Below are positions 16,252-23,219 of a DNA stretch of 23,219 bases, piece by piece; the first letter of the stretch is position 1, and every line of letters starts with the position of its first letter. A model generated the notes under the pieces. That model saw only the letters and a program-made list of their open reading frames with translations. It did not search any database and was not told the origin of the DNA. The position numbers were made by a program, and so were the translations under genes. Source of the DNA: JBGTKH01 sp041744735 (lineage in GTDB: Bacteria > Planctomycetota > Planctomycetia > Pirellulales > Pirellulaceae). The stretch is taken from the NCBI GenBank assembly GCA_041744735.1, contig JBGTKH010000021.1, positions 1 to 23,219 of the forward strand. The letters run 5' to 3'.

Positions 16252-17235
16252 GTGATACTCGCTCAAACATTCGACTTCATTCGGATTCTACCCTTTGCCG
16301 CCTTCGGTGCGTTCGCCGCAGGCGCGTGGGTGTTGCTCGAGTGGCTGGCCGCGCGCAAACCGCGCACGGAACAGCGGCTCGACGAACTGCGCGACCCCAA
16401 TCTGCGCCGTCGTAACAAGGAGGACTCGGTAACCGTCAAGCGCTCGGACGCGATGGCCAAGATGTTCGAGCGAGCCAGCCCCGCGCTGGCTAAGCCGCTG
16501 AAGCCGAAGAACGAAGCGGACGCCAACAAGCTCAAGCTCCGGTTGGCTCACGCCGGTTTCCGCAGCGAAGCCACGCAGACAATCTTCCTGGGCTCCAAGC
16601 TGCTGGGACTGTTCGTCGGCCTGTTTATGGCCGGTGGCACCATACTGGCTCTGCAGACCTTAGACATGTTCACGATCGTGAAGGCCGGCTTCCTGCCGAT
16701 CGGTCTGTTCTTCCTGCCCGACGTAATCATCTGGCTAATGGCCCGCCGCCGCAAGCAAGCCATCTTTCTAGCTCTACCCGACGCGCTGGACCTGATGGTC
16801 GTGTGCGTCGAAGCCGGTTTGGGTCTCGACCAGGCGATGCGGAAGATTTCCGACGAGATGAAAAAGTCGCACCGCGTGATCGCTGAAGAGTTCGGTCTAT
16901 GCAACCTGCAGATGCAGATGGGCCGCAGCCGCGCGGAAGTGCTGCATGAGCTGGGCCAGCGCAGCGGTGTCGACGACCTGCGCGCCCTGGCGTCGATCAT
17001 CATTCAAGCCGACAGGTTTGGTTCCAGCATCGCTCAGGCCCTGCGCGTGCAAAGCGACTCGATGCGCACTCGCCGCAAGCAAATCGCCGAAGAAAAAGCC
17101 GCCAAGACCGCCGTGCAGTTGATCTTCCCGCTGGTGCTGTTCATCTTCCCCGGCATCTTCGTTGTGCTGGTCGGCCCCGCCGCCATTACGATGGTCCGCG
17201 AAATGTTCCCCATGATGAACGGCAGCGGCAGTTAA
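16252..17235 (+). CDS. tadC: Tad inner-membrane platform protein TadC
   Basis: A 327-residue T2SSF-family protein, partner of TadB. The GTG at 16252, four bases after the tadB stop, is preferred; the frame is open further upstream inside tadB (to 16204), but that extension is not typical. An N-terminal helix (ILPFAAFGAFAAGAWVLLEWL) is followed by a basic linker, two central hydrophobic segments (about residues 110-165), the T2SSF motif region LPDALDLMVVCVEAGLGLDQAMRKISDEM with RSGVDDLRALASIIIQADRFGSSIAQALRVQS, and a C-terminal helix (LIFPLVLFIFPGIFVVLVGPAAI). No TadD or TadE/F/G gene follows. The next gene is convergent on the minus strand, 57 bases away, so the Tad transcript ends here. Confidence 0.93.
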   Translation: MILAQTFDFIRILPFAAFGAFAAGAWVLLEWLAARKPRTEQRLDELRDPNLRRRNKEDSVTVKRSDAMAKMFERASPALAKPLKPKNEADANKLKLRLAHAGFRSEATQTIFLGSKLLGLFVGLFMAGGTILALQTLDMFTIVKAGFLPIGLFFLPDVIIWLMARRRKQAIFLALPDALDLMVVCVEAGLGLDQAMRKISDEMKKSHRVIAEEFGLCNLQMQMGRSRAEVLHELGQRSGVDDLRALASIIIQADRFGSSIAQALRVQSDSMRTRRKQIAEEKAAKTAVQLIFPLVLFIFPGIFVVLVGPAAITMVREMFPMMNGSGS

Positions 17236-17292
17236 GACACCAATGGATTCGCTCACCACGCCGGCTTGTCCGCGTGCGAGCATCTTGGCAGA

Positions 17293-19137
17293 CTACTGTA
17301 CGCGGTACGAATAGATCGGCAGATGGCGGTAGTAGACTTCCAGCATGTAGAGGGACAGGCAGGTCGAGTACATGCGGCCGCCGTAGACGCCCCAACGGTC
17401 GTCGGCCGGGCTCCAACTGCCGGCCTCGGGGCCGGTCTTCATCTGCCGTTCCGGCAACACCTGCCGCATGACGCTGTTCCAGCGCTCCCACGTTTCGCCT
17501 TCCATGTGATGCGTGACTTGCGTGGCGTAATACCAGTAGTAGAAGTTCTTGTCGTTCCAATCAATCGGATTGACCATGACGTGAGCGACGCCGCCCAGCA
17601 GCTTCGGATCGTCGCGCTTCCAGCCCAAGTATTGACGGCAGAGCAAGGCCTCGGCCGTCATCGTCGGCGACGTCTCCCGCTCTCCCGGCCTATAGAAATA
17701 GTGGCTGCCGTCCTCCGTCACGCTGTCCAGAAACGTGGAAATGCGTTCCAGCGACGGGCTGGGCACTGCCAGGCCCGCCATCTTCGCGCTTTGCAGGGCC
17801 ATCACGAACCAGCCGGTCACCGACGTGTCGGAGTCGATGCCGGGCGAATATCGCCAACCGCCTTCGGGCGCTTGACTCTTGACGGCGAAATCGATCGCCA
17901 GTTGCGCGGGCTTGCGAAACGTCTCGTCTTTGGTCATGCCGTACAGTTCACAGATCGCGATGGTGGCCTGGGCCTGGCTGTACAGCCGCTGTTGTTCGGG
18001 CTGGCCGGGGCGGTAAAAGTCGCCGTCCCGGTTCTGCATTTCCAGCAGCGCCTTCCAGCCCTTGATCACTTCATTCTTAAACTCGCCCGTCTGATGCGTG
18101 TTGCCCGCACCTTGAAACGCCAGCAGCGCCATGGCGGTCGCGGCGGTGCGATTTTGGATCCCGCCGCCATCGGCATAAGGACCCTGCAAGCTCCAACTGC
18201 CGTCTTTGTCCTGATTCTTCTTGAGCCATTCGAGCCCGCGCCGCACGGCCTCTTCGGTCAAGTGCGTGCCGCCGTATTTGCCCAGCAACGCTTGCTTCAT
18301 GCCCTTTTCGCGGCCCGACAGCGCCATGCCGATCGACGGCGCGGCGATCTCGCTGGTGGCCGCAAAGGCGTCGAGGTTAATGTCGACTTCGGGCGGCGCG
18401 GCGAACGGGTCTTGCACCGAGAGCAGGTCTTCCGAGATCACCGGATCGGTGACATCCATGATCTCCAGCGACGACATCGTCAGATTCGCGTCGTCCAGTT
18501 GCACGCCAAGCTCTTCCGAGAAGACCGCCTCGAACGTCATCGTCCGGTCGACATTCTGGCGCAGAAACAGGAACGCCAACACGATCAACAACACCATGTG
18601 GATCACTAAGCTGACGAGCCACGGCGGCGCGGTTTTGAAGACACGGACTGGCGCATGTTGCTGCTCTTCTTCGTCGGGCGCTGGTTGTCGGATCGTCGTC
18701 GTCGGCATCGCGCCGACCGGCAATGGCTGGGCCGCTGCCGCGCCGAGAGGTACAGGTCGTGTCCCCGCAGCCGCTGGTATCGGACGAGTTGACGGAGCAG
18801 CGCCAGCAGGAGCCGCGCCGGGCATCACAGGCATGGGCCGCGCGGCTTGGCCCGGCACCGCTTGATTGGGTGCCGCGGCGTATTGAGGCATCACCGGTTG
18901 ATTCGGCATCACCGGTTGGTTCGGCATCACCGGTTGATTCGGCATCACCGGCTGGTTCGGCAGAATTGGATAGTTCGGCGTAGGAGCCGATTGCGCGGGG
19001 ATCGACACCGGTCGAGCATTCGGGGCAGCACCCGGCTGATTCACAGGGAGAGGACGCGCATAGGGAATGGGTGCTGCCGATGGTGGATAGGCGCCCTGCG
19101 GGTATTGATTCGGTTGTCGCGAATCAGGAGTCGACAT
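17293..19137 (-). CDS. TonB-like-anchored protein with squalene-cyclase/prenyltransferase repeats
   Basis: A 614-residue protein of unknown function. Residues 1-165 are Pro/Ala/Gln-rich and presumably disordered, with four tandem copies of NQPVMP (61-84). One membrane helix follows (PPWLVSLVIHMVLLIVLAFL, 171-190). Its Ser176-x3-His180 spacing matches the motif of TonB-type anchors that engage ExbB/ExbD-like motors. The C-terminal part (about 290-600) consists of alpha/alpha-hairpin repeats like squalene-hopene cyclases and prenyltransferase beta subunits: RGLEWLKKNQDKDGSW, LEMQNRDGDF, AIDFAVKSQAPEGGWRY. The DxDD cyclase motif is not obvious, so a binding or scaffold role is more likely than catalysis. 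Topology would put the repeats in the periplasm. No ExbB/ExbD gene is in the window. It converges on the Tad operon. Confidence 0.8.
   Translation of the reverse strand: MSTPDSRQPNQYPQGAYPPSAAPIPYARPLPVNQPGAAPNARPVSIPAQSAPTPNYPILPNQPVMPNQPVMPNQPVMPNQPVMPQYAAAPNQAVPGQAARPMPVMPGAAPAGAAPSTRPIPAAAGTRPVPLGAAAAQPLPVGAMPTTTIRQPAPDEEEQQHAPVRVFKTAPPWLVSLVIHMVLLIVLAFLFLRQNVDRTMTFEAVFSEELGVQLDDANLTMSSLEIMDVTDPVISEDLLSVQDPFAAPPEVDINLDAFAATSEIAAPSIGMALSGREKGMKQALLGKYGGTHLTEEAVRRGLEWLKKNQDKDGSWSLQGPYADGGGIQNRTAATAMALLAFQGAGNTHQTGEFKNEVIKGWKALLEMQNRDGDFYRPGQPEQQRLYSQAQATIAICELYGMTKDETFRKPAQLAIDFAVKSQAPEGGWRYSPGIDSDTSVTGWFVMALQSAKMAGLAVPSPSLERISTFLDSVTEDGSHYFYRPGERETSPTMTAEALLCRQYLGWKRDDPKLLGGVAHVMVNPIDWNDKNFYYWYYATQVTHHMEGETWERWNSVMRQVLPERQMKTGPEAGSWSPADDRWGVYGGRMYSTCLSLYMLEVYYRHLPIYSYRVQ
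18886..18957 (-). repeat. Four 18-bp tandem repeats inside a coding region
   Basis: Four near-identical 18-base units encode NQPVMP four times in the Pro-rich N-terminus of the toroid protein. The units differ only by a few silent bases, which points to recent expansion by slippage. Confidence 0.9.
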
Positions 19138-19219
19138 GCCACAAGGTCCTCACGAATTGCCTCGGCCTGCTAGTTCCGCGCCGGCGCTCCGTCGAGCACA
19201 ACCGAGGCCGACCCCGTTG

Positions 19220-19248
19220 AGTGTATCAGTCCGGCTGGCCAGCGCCAA
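19220..19248 (-). promoter_or_regulatory. Candidate promoter for the toroid gene
   Basis: On the minus strand, TTGGCG (19248-19243) and TACACT (19225-19220) are 17 bases apart. Each matches four of six consensus bases. It lies about 80 bases upstream of the ATG at 19137. Confidence 0.3.
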
Positions 19249-19425
19249 GCAAGAAGTCGGTTTGCAATCCCAAGTTGCGACAATCGCCGCGGGCTCGCTC
19301 GATACAGTCGGACCGGTCACGCACAGCGGCACAAGTGTGCATGGAAGTGCACATTTTAAGATTAACTAAACTTCGCAGTGGCTGGCGAACGAAAACATAC
19401 GGCGCGACCAGCGCGATAGTCCCCT

Positions 19426-19453
19426 CGACGCCGCGTCGCCAGCCGCTAGAATA
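19426..19453 (+). promoter_or_regulatory. Candidate promoter for tRNA-fMet
   Basis: TCGACG (19426-19431) and TAGAAT (19448-19453) are separated by 16 bases. The -10 matches five of six consensus bases. It lies about 45 bases before the mature tRNA end, a normal distance. Confidence 0.4.
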
Positions 19454-19497
19454 GATCAGCACGACGAGACGAATCAACCCGATTCGCTCAACCACAC

Positions 19498-19571
<74 letters not shown>

Positions 19572-19614
19572 CTTGACCAATCGGTTCGAATTCGAGCCGA
19601 CCGCGGAGTTATAG

Positions 19615-19647
19615 AAAAAGCCAAGGCCGAGATGCCTTGGCTTTTTT
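19615..19647 (+). terminator. Intrinsic terminator after tRNA-fMet
   Basis: A 13-bp stem (19615-19627 with 19634-19646) with loop CGAGAT runs directly into a stretch of six T. The A-tract on the 5' side could let it work in both directions, which would also suit the EF-Tu remnant on the other strand. Confidence 0.88.
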
Positions 19648-19756
19648 CGTTTTAACGCCAACACACGCAACAACTTCGGCCGCCTCGCTCTCTCGGCACC
19701 GTGACGCGCGAGACCCCTGGTCCAATTGCATGAACCAGGGGCTAAGTTGTCGCCGA
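19648..19756. other. Short gap with a hairpin after the EF-Tu remnant
   Basis: CCCCTGGT (19714-19721) and ACCAGGGG (19734-19741) form an 8-bp hairpin with a 12-base loop just beyond the stop of the EF-Tu remnant on the minus strand. No T-run follows, so it may be a relic of that gene's terminator. Confidence 0.4.
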
Positions 19757-19997
19757 CTATGCCAGCACTTTCGTGATGACGCCCGAGCCGATGGTCTTGC
19801 TCCCTTCGCGGATCGCAAAGCGAGCACCGTCAGCCAAAGCGACAGGGCTCCAGCACACGACCAAACGTCTCGACCTGCGTGACGACAACCTGCCGCGGCG
19901 CATCGGCAAGACCGACGATCGCGACCGAGTCGCTGGCGCGGACCTGGCCCTGCTCGATCTTGCCGCTGACAACGGGTTGTCGTGCGCCAGCATGGCC
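19757..19997 (-). pseudogene. tuf: Decayed elongation factor Tu fragment
   Basis: Two pieces of an EF-Tu-like protein lie on the minus strand in different frames. From about 19997 to 19848, one frame reads PVVSGKIEQGQVRASDSVAIVGL, then VVVTQVETFGRVLE. This resembles EF-Tu domain II (GTVVTGRVERG...VEIVGL...VTGVEMFRK). From about 19850 down to the TAG at 19759-19757, another frame reads PVALADGARFAIREGSKTIG followed by SGVITKVLA, which is clearly the EF-Tu C-terminus of domain III. The roughly 90 residues that normally separate these pieces are missing, and the GTPase domain is absent. The gene therefore suffered a deletion with frameshift. The domain III match is strong; the domain II match is good but weaker. 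A functional tuf must exist elsewhere. Confidence 0.75.
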
Positions 19998-20055
19998 GAA
20001 GCAACTGGTTCAGATCGCAACGAAGAATGCACCAGTCCATTCCGCGGGCTCCACG

Positions 20056-20084
20056 TTGACCATAATTTTGGTCACGGTTAGAAT
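20056..20084 (+). promoter_or_regulatory. Good sigma-70 promoter for the RelE fragment/WD40 pair
   Basis: TTGACC (20056-20061) and TAGAAT (20079-20084) are separated by exactly 17 bases, each matching five of six consensus bases. Transcription would start about 20091, almost at the ATG at 20093, so the message may be leaderless. TGACC and GGTCA (20057-20074) form a small dyad that overlaps the -35. Confidence 0.6.
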
Positions 20085-20092
20085 GGTCCCAA

Positions 20093-20248
20093 ATGAGTTG
20101 GACCGTTGAACTTAAAGAATCCGTGATCGACGACTTGCGCTGGTTCGGCAAGAAAGACGGCCGGGTGCTTTTGACGGAAGCCGAGCAGCATTTGACGGCG
20201 GACCCGCTCGTGGAAGAATCTTTTTTGAAGAACCGATTTTCGCAATGA
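20093..20248 (+). CDS. Truncated RelE/ParE-like toxin fragment
   Basis: A 51-residue ORF missed by length filters. The first 40 residues, MSWTVELKESVIDDLRWFGK and on to HLTADPLVE, resemble the N-terminal half of RelE/ParE-type toxins: a first beta strand, then two helices ending before the conserved NRKPLRPN segment. Here the frame instead ends ESFLKNRFSQ and stops. The usual length is about 85-100 residues, and the C-terminal strands that carry catalytic residues in RelE are missing, so ribonuclease activity is unlikely. No antitoxin gene is adjacent. The stop overlaps the next start as ATGA, so it may act as a short translated leader for the WD40 gene. Family assignment rests on pattern recognition only. 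Confidence 0.55.
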   Translation: MSWTVELKESVIDDLRWFGKKDGRVLLTEAEQHLTADPLVEESFLKNRFSQ

Positions 20249-21321
20249 AAACAACGACACAACTTCGTGAACTTTATCAACCCAAAGAGATCAAGGTCAT
20301 CACGGCCGATCCGCAAGTGACGTCGGCTCGCTTCAGTCCGTGCGGCAAGCTGCTGGTGGCCGGCGGTTACGATGGCCGCGTGCGGCGGTGGGACGTCACG
20401 GGCAGCGAACCGGTGGAACTGTCGCCGCTGGAAGGTCACGGCGGTTGGGTACAAGCGCTGGCCTTTCATCCCGGTGACGGCACGTTGTATTCGGCCGACT
20501 CGTGGGGTCAGCTTCGCGCGTGGCCTTATGCCGACGAGCAACGACAGACGAAATGGTCGATCGCCGCTGCACACGACGGCTGGATTCGGCAACTGTGCGT
20601 TAGCCCCGATGGCAAGCTGCTGGCCAGTTGTGCCAGCGACCGCCGCGTGCGCGTGTGGTCGACGGCTGATGGCAAGCTGCAACAGGAAGTGGCCGCGTAC
20701 GGCGAAGACATTTACTGCGTGCGCTTTCACCCGGACGGCAAGTCGCTGCTGACCGGTGACCAGAAGGGCATCGTCAAGTTGTGGGATCTGGCCAGCGGCA
20801 ACAGTGTGCGGCAATTCGACGCCAGCGAGTTGTTCCAATACAGTCGCCTGCAAGACGTCGGCGGCGTCCGCTGTTTGGATTTGGACGGTGCCGGCAAGCG
20901 GCTGGCGTGCGGCGGCACCAAGCCCAGCAACGGCGGCAGCGTCACCGGCATTCCGACACTGCTCGTATTCGACTTTGACAGCGGCGAATTAAAACATTCG
21001 TTGGAACTGGGCACGACCAACGACGTGTACGTCTGCGATGTTCAATGGCACGCAGAGGGTTTCTTCATGGCCGTCACCAGCGGCCAGCCCGGCGCGGGGA
21101 AGCTGCTGTTTCAATTGGTTGAGGAGAAGGAGCCGCTGTTTGTGACAACCAAGATGTCCAACTGTCACAGCTTGAGCCTGCACCCCGACGGCGACCGCTT
21201 GGCCGTCGTCGCCACGAACCGCAACAGCAACGGCAACGGCCGCCGCCTGAACAAAGACGGCGAATACGAAGGCAACACGTCGCCGATTCATATCTTCGAG
21301 TTGACTCAGCCGGCGGTCTGA
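20245..21321 (+). CDS. Cytoplasmic WD40-repeat protein
   Basis: A 358-residue beta-propeller protein. Recognisable WD repeats include VTSARFSPCGKLLVAGGYDGRVRRWDV, then WVQALAFHPGDGTLYSADSWGQLRAW, WIRQLCVSPDGKLLASCASDRRVRVW and IYCVRFHPDGKSLLTGDQKGIVKLWD. Degenerate blades continue to the C-terminus (HSLSLHPDGDRLAVVATNRNSNGNG). About seven blades fit the length, enough for one propeller. There is no signal peptide or membrane segment, so a cytoplasmic scaffold role is likely. The start overlaps the stop of the RelE-like fragment (ATGA), and there is no good independent Shine-Dalgarno sequence, which suggests translational coupling. The downstream kinase on the same strand, about 190 bases away past a palindromic repeat, may be functionally related, but this is only context. 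Confidence 0.85.
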   Translation: MKTTTQLRELYQPKEIKVITADPQVTSARFSPCGKLLVAGGYDGRVRRWDVTGSEPVELSPLEGHGGWVQALAFHPGDGTLYSADSWGQLRAWPYADEQRQTKWSIAAAHDGWIRQLCVSPDGKLLASCASDRRVRVWSTADGKLQQEVAAYGEDIYCVRFHPDGKSLLTGDQKGIVKLWDLASGNSVRQFDASELFQYSRLQDVGGVRCLDLDGAGKRLACGGTKPSNGGSVTGIPTLLVFDFDSGELKHSLELGTTNDVYVCDVQWHAEGFFMAVTSGQPGAGKLLFQLVEEKEPLFVTTKMSNCHSLSLHPDGDRLAVVATNRNSNGNGRRLNKDGEYEGNTSPIHIFELTQPAV

Positions 21322-21345
21322 CAGCGTCGATTCCGAATGCACTCC

Positions 21346-21410
21346 GTAGCCGAAGTCGCCAGACTTTGGCATGCCCAACCCGCCCGCCAAACTCTGGCGA
21401 GTTCGGCTAC
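21346..21410. repeat. Intergenic palindromic repeat, copy 2
   Basis: Arms 21346-21369 and 21387-21410 form a 24-base hairpin with two internal mismatches (G opposite G, C opposite C) and a 17-base spacer. The 3' arm is identical to that of the copy at 5624-5687, and the 5' arm differs from it at two positions; the spacers are unrelated. It starts 24 bases after the WD40 stop. Confidence 0.85.
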
Positions 21411-21510
21411 AAGAGAGCCGCAGGAGGGCTTGGCCCTGAATCGCCCCGTCTTGTCAAACCGTATATGATGGTGGACATCCAGTGCTTTATCACATTATGG
21501 GCGATTGGAA

Positions 21511-23154
21511 ATGGAGCAAGCGCAACGACTACCACGCGAGTTGGAACCGGCCGACGCGACCGTGGATGCTCCGTCGCTGGGTTCGTTGTTGCCGCCGGCG
21601 AACAAGTGCCCGCGTGTGCATCTGTGCGAGGGCAGCGGCGGCGGGCTGTCATGCGAGACGCAGGAGCTGCTGCGGTTTCGCTTGCGAGCGTCGGCGCTCA
21701 TCCTGGCCTCCGGGTTCGCGGTGTTTCTGATTTGGGACCTCATCTATTTTCAATTGAGCGATCCGCGCCAAGCGTTGCTGTTTGCCTCGCATTTGGCGGT
21801 GACGATGGTGCTCGGGACGTGCGGCAGTTCGCTATGTCGCAGGTGCGTGATCTCCACCTGGGCACTGCGCATCTATGAGCTGGTCATCTTCGGCCTGCCG
21901 GCGGTCCACTTTCTGTTCCTGCAGTACGTGAACATGACGGAATGGGCGGCGCAACACGGCATGCTGCCCAACGTCGCGTCGCCGTGGCTGTTGCTGATTT
22001 TTTTGTATGCCCAGTTCATTCCGAACACGTGGTGGCGGGCGGCGACTGTCGCTGGGGCGTTCGCAATGGCACCGGTGATTATGTCGTCGCTACTGATTGC
22101 TTTGGACCAGGTTTGTACGGTGGCCCATAACGCCGATCTGTCGTTCATCACTCAATTGACGCTGATCATGTTGATCGCCGCCGCGGCATCCACGGTCGGA
22201 GTGCACACGATCGGCACATTGCGCCGCGAGGCATTCGAAGCCCGGCAGCTTGGCCAGTACAAGCTGGGCCGGCTGTTGGGAACCGGCGGCATGGGCGAAG
22301 TGTATTTGGCGGAGCATCAACTGATGAAACGTCCCTGTGCGATCAAAGTCATCCGCCCCGAAAAGGCCGGCGATCCGCGAGCCCTGGCCCGTTTCGAACG
22401 CGAAGTCCACTTGACCGCCAAGCTGTCGCACTGGAACAGCATCGACATTTTTGATTACGGCCGCGCGGACGACGGCACGTTCTATTACGTGATGGAGTAT
22501 TTGCCGGGCATGAGTTTGAGTGAGTTGGTGCGGCGATACGGCCCGCTACCGGCCGAGCGCGTGATTCACTTGGTAAGGCAAACGTGCGTGGCGCTGGCCG
22601 AGGCACATGGCATCGGGCTGATTCATCGCGACATCAAGCCGGGCAACATCTTCGCGGCCCAGCGCGGCGGGCTGCACGACGTCGCGAAACTGCTGGACTT
22701 CGGCCTCGCGAAACCGCTGGCCGCCAGCGACGATTCGGCTCATCTTACGCAAGAGGGCATGATCACCGGCTCGCCGCTATTCATGGCACCCGAACAAGCC
22801 ACTGGCGACCATGAGCCCGACGCGCGCAGCGATATCTATGCGCTCGGCGCGGTGGCCTATTATCTGCTCACCGGCCGGCCACCGTTCGACGTCGATAAGC
22901 CGTTGAAGGTGCTGGTGGCTTTAGCTCACGAAATCCCCGCGCCGCCGCATGAGATCAACGCCGACGTGCCCGCCGATATCTCGCAAGTCGTGATGCGCTG
23001 CCTGGCCAAGAGCCCCGACGATCGCTATCAAACCGCGTTGGACCTTGCCGCGGCGCTGGACGATTGCCAAGCCGCCGGACGCTGGACACATGAGTCCGCC
23101 GCTCGCTGGTGGCGCGAGAACGCCGAGCGATCACTGGAAACGGTCGAGGCTTAG
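21511..23154 (+). CDS. Membrane Ser/Thr protein kinase, N-terminal six-helix domain
   Basis: A 547-residue Hanks-type kinase from ATG 21511; a TTG two codons earlier is the alternative, and neither has a well-spaced ribosome binding site. The N-terminus has a Cys-containing stretch (CPRVHLCEGSGGGLSC), followed by about six hydrophobic helices between residues 50 and 235. The kinase domain starts at YKLGRLLGTGGMGEVYLAEH. Key residues are present: Lys279 in AIKVIRP, HRDIKPGN with Asp374, DFG Asp396, the activation segment through GSPLFMAPEQ, and SDIYALGAVAYYLLTGRPPF. It should be active and face the cytoplasm. Common PknB-type kinases have the kinase first, then one helix and an external sensor; here the order is reversed and no large external domain is seen. 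Substrates are unknown. Confidence 0.92.
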   Translation: MEQAQRLPRELEPADATVDAPSLGSLLPPANKCPRVHLCEGSGGGLSCETQELLRFRLRASALILASGFAVFLIWDLIYFQLSDPRQALLFASHLAVTMVLGTCGSSLCRRCVISTWALRIYELVIFGLPAVHFLFLQYVNMTEWAAQHGMLPNVASPWLLLIFLYAQFIPNTWWRAATVAGAFAMAPVIMSSLLIALDQVCTVAHNADLSFITQLTLIMLIAAAASTVGVHTIGTLRREAFEARQLGQYKLGRLLGTGGMGEVYLAEHQLMKRPCAIKVIRPEKAGDPRALARFEREVHLTAKLSHWNSIDIFDYGRADDGTFYYVMEYLPGMSLSELVRRYGPLPAERVIHLVRQTCVALAEAHGIGLIHRDIKPGNIFAAQRGGLHDVAKLLDFGLAKPLAASDDSAHLTQEGMITGSPLFMAPEQATGDHEPDARSDIYALGAVAYYLLTGRPPFDVDKPLKVLVALAHEIPAPPHEINADVPADISQVVMRCLAKSPDDRYQTALDLAAALDDCQAAGRWTHESAARWWRENAERSLETVEA

Positions 23155-23219
23155 TTGGACAGCGCCACATTGTTTCTTTGAGTTGTTGTAAGTCGTTGGT
23201 TTGAGCCGGCGTAGGTCAT

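Larger units (their letters stand above)
19138..19497. other. Divergent intergenic region: toroid gene and tRNA-fMet
   Basis: This gap serves the minus-strand toroid gene and the + strand tRNA. It holds two candidate promoters, listed separately. It also has a 12-base inverted repeat with one mismatch (19378-19389 with 19437-19448) and a short dyad TGTGCA-TGGAAG-TGCACA (19337-19354) that could bind a regulator. No ORF is convincing here. Confidence 0.5.

Noticed and set aside
17266..18609. A 447-codon + strand frame opposite the toroid protein
   Set aside because: The minus-strand product has a coherent Pro-rich region, membrane helix and repeats; this frame does not.
19609..20853. A 414-codon minus-strand frame from the WD40 gene through the tRNA terminator
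   Set aside because: It runs across a WD40 gene, a promoter and a terminator. Only the EF-Tu remnant in other frames has homology.
23151..23219. A possible minus-strand ORF at the right edge reading MTYAGSNQRLTTTQRN...
   Set aside because: Only 22 codons are visible, they overlap the kinase stop on the other strand, and the window ends there. A gene cannot be supported.

Overview
The window looks like a chromosome segment from a Planctomycetota bacterium, most likely Pirellulales-like. This rests on lineage-typical families: a DUF1549/DUF1553 protein followed by a Tat-exported DUF1501 protein, a DUF1559 prepilin-like protein (H-x9-DG type) paired with a small lipoprotein, an unusual Ser/Thr kinase, and many intergenic palindromes. 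The DNA is GC-rich and mostly + strand. No taxonomic search was possible, so this placement is inference.

Layout. 1-1184: the tail of an unknown gene, then a minus-strand pair (a 33-aa lysine-rich protein and an RluA-family pseudouridine synthase). 1571-5596: the DUF1549/DUF1553 and DUF1501 pair. 5597-6278: a long leader with a palindromic repeat, a possible promoter/operator and a convincing class I cyclic-di-GMP (GEMM-I) riboswitch. 6279-17235: a Tad/Flp pilus locus in the order flp pilin, strong terminator-like hairpin, 27-aa membrane ORF, prepilin peptidase (TadV/CpaA), CpaB/RcpC, secretin CpaC/RcpA, CpaE/TadZ, then an interruption (MITE-like element, DUF1559 protein, lipoprotein), then TadA, TadB and TadC. 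17293-19137 (minus): a protein with a TonB-like membrane anchor and squalene-cyclase-like repeats. 19498-19647: initiator tRNA-Met with its terminator. 19757-20248: decayed DNA, namely an EF-Tu remnant (minus) and a truncated RelE-like toxin (+) behind a good promoter. 20245-21321: WD40 protein. 21511-23154: membrane Ser/Thr kinase with six N-terminal helices.

How it works together. The Tad genes would export and assemble Flp pili. TadV processes the pilin, TadA is the motor, TadB/TadC form the inner-membrane platform, CpaC with CpaB forms the outer channel, and CpaE/TadZ localises the machine. The riboswitch in the pilin leader ties pilus expression to c-di-GMP, the usual sessility signal. 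The hairpin after flp probably limits read-through so that pilin is made in excess. TadD, TadE/F/G-type pseudopilins and a pilotin are not in this window.

Best leads: the riboswitch on the pilin gene; the MITE-like inverted repeat with an 8-bp flanking direct repeat; a composite array of four heptamers between tadA and tadB; two copies of a palindrome that share an identical 3' arm and the same internal mismatches; the TonB-like anchor fused to an alpha/alpha toroid; and the EF-Tu/RelE gene graveyard beside the initiator tRNA.
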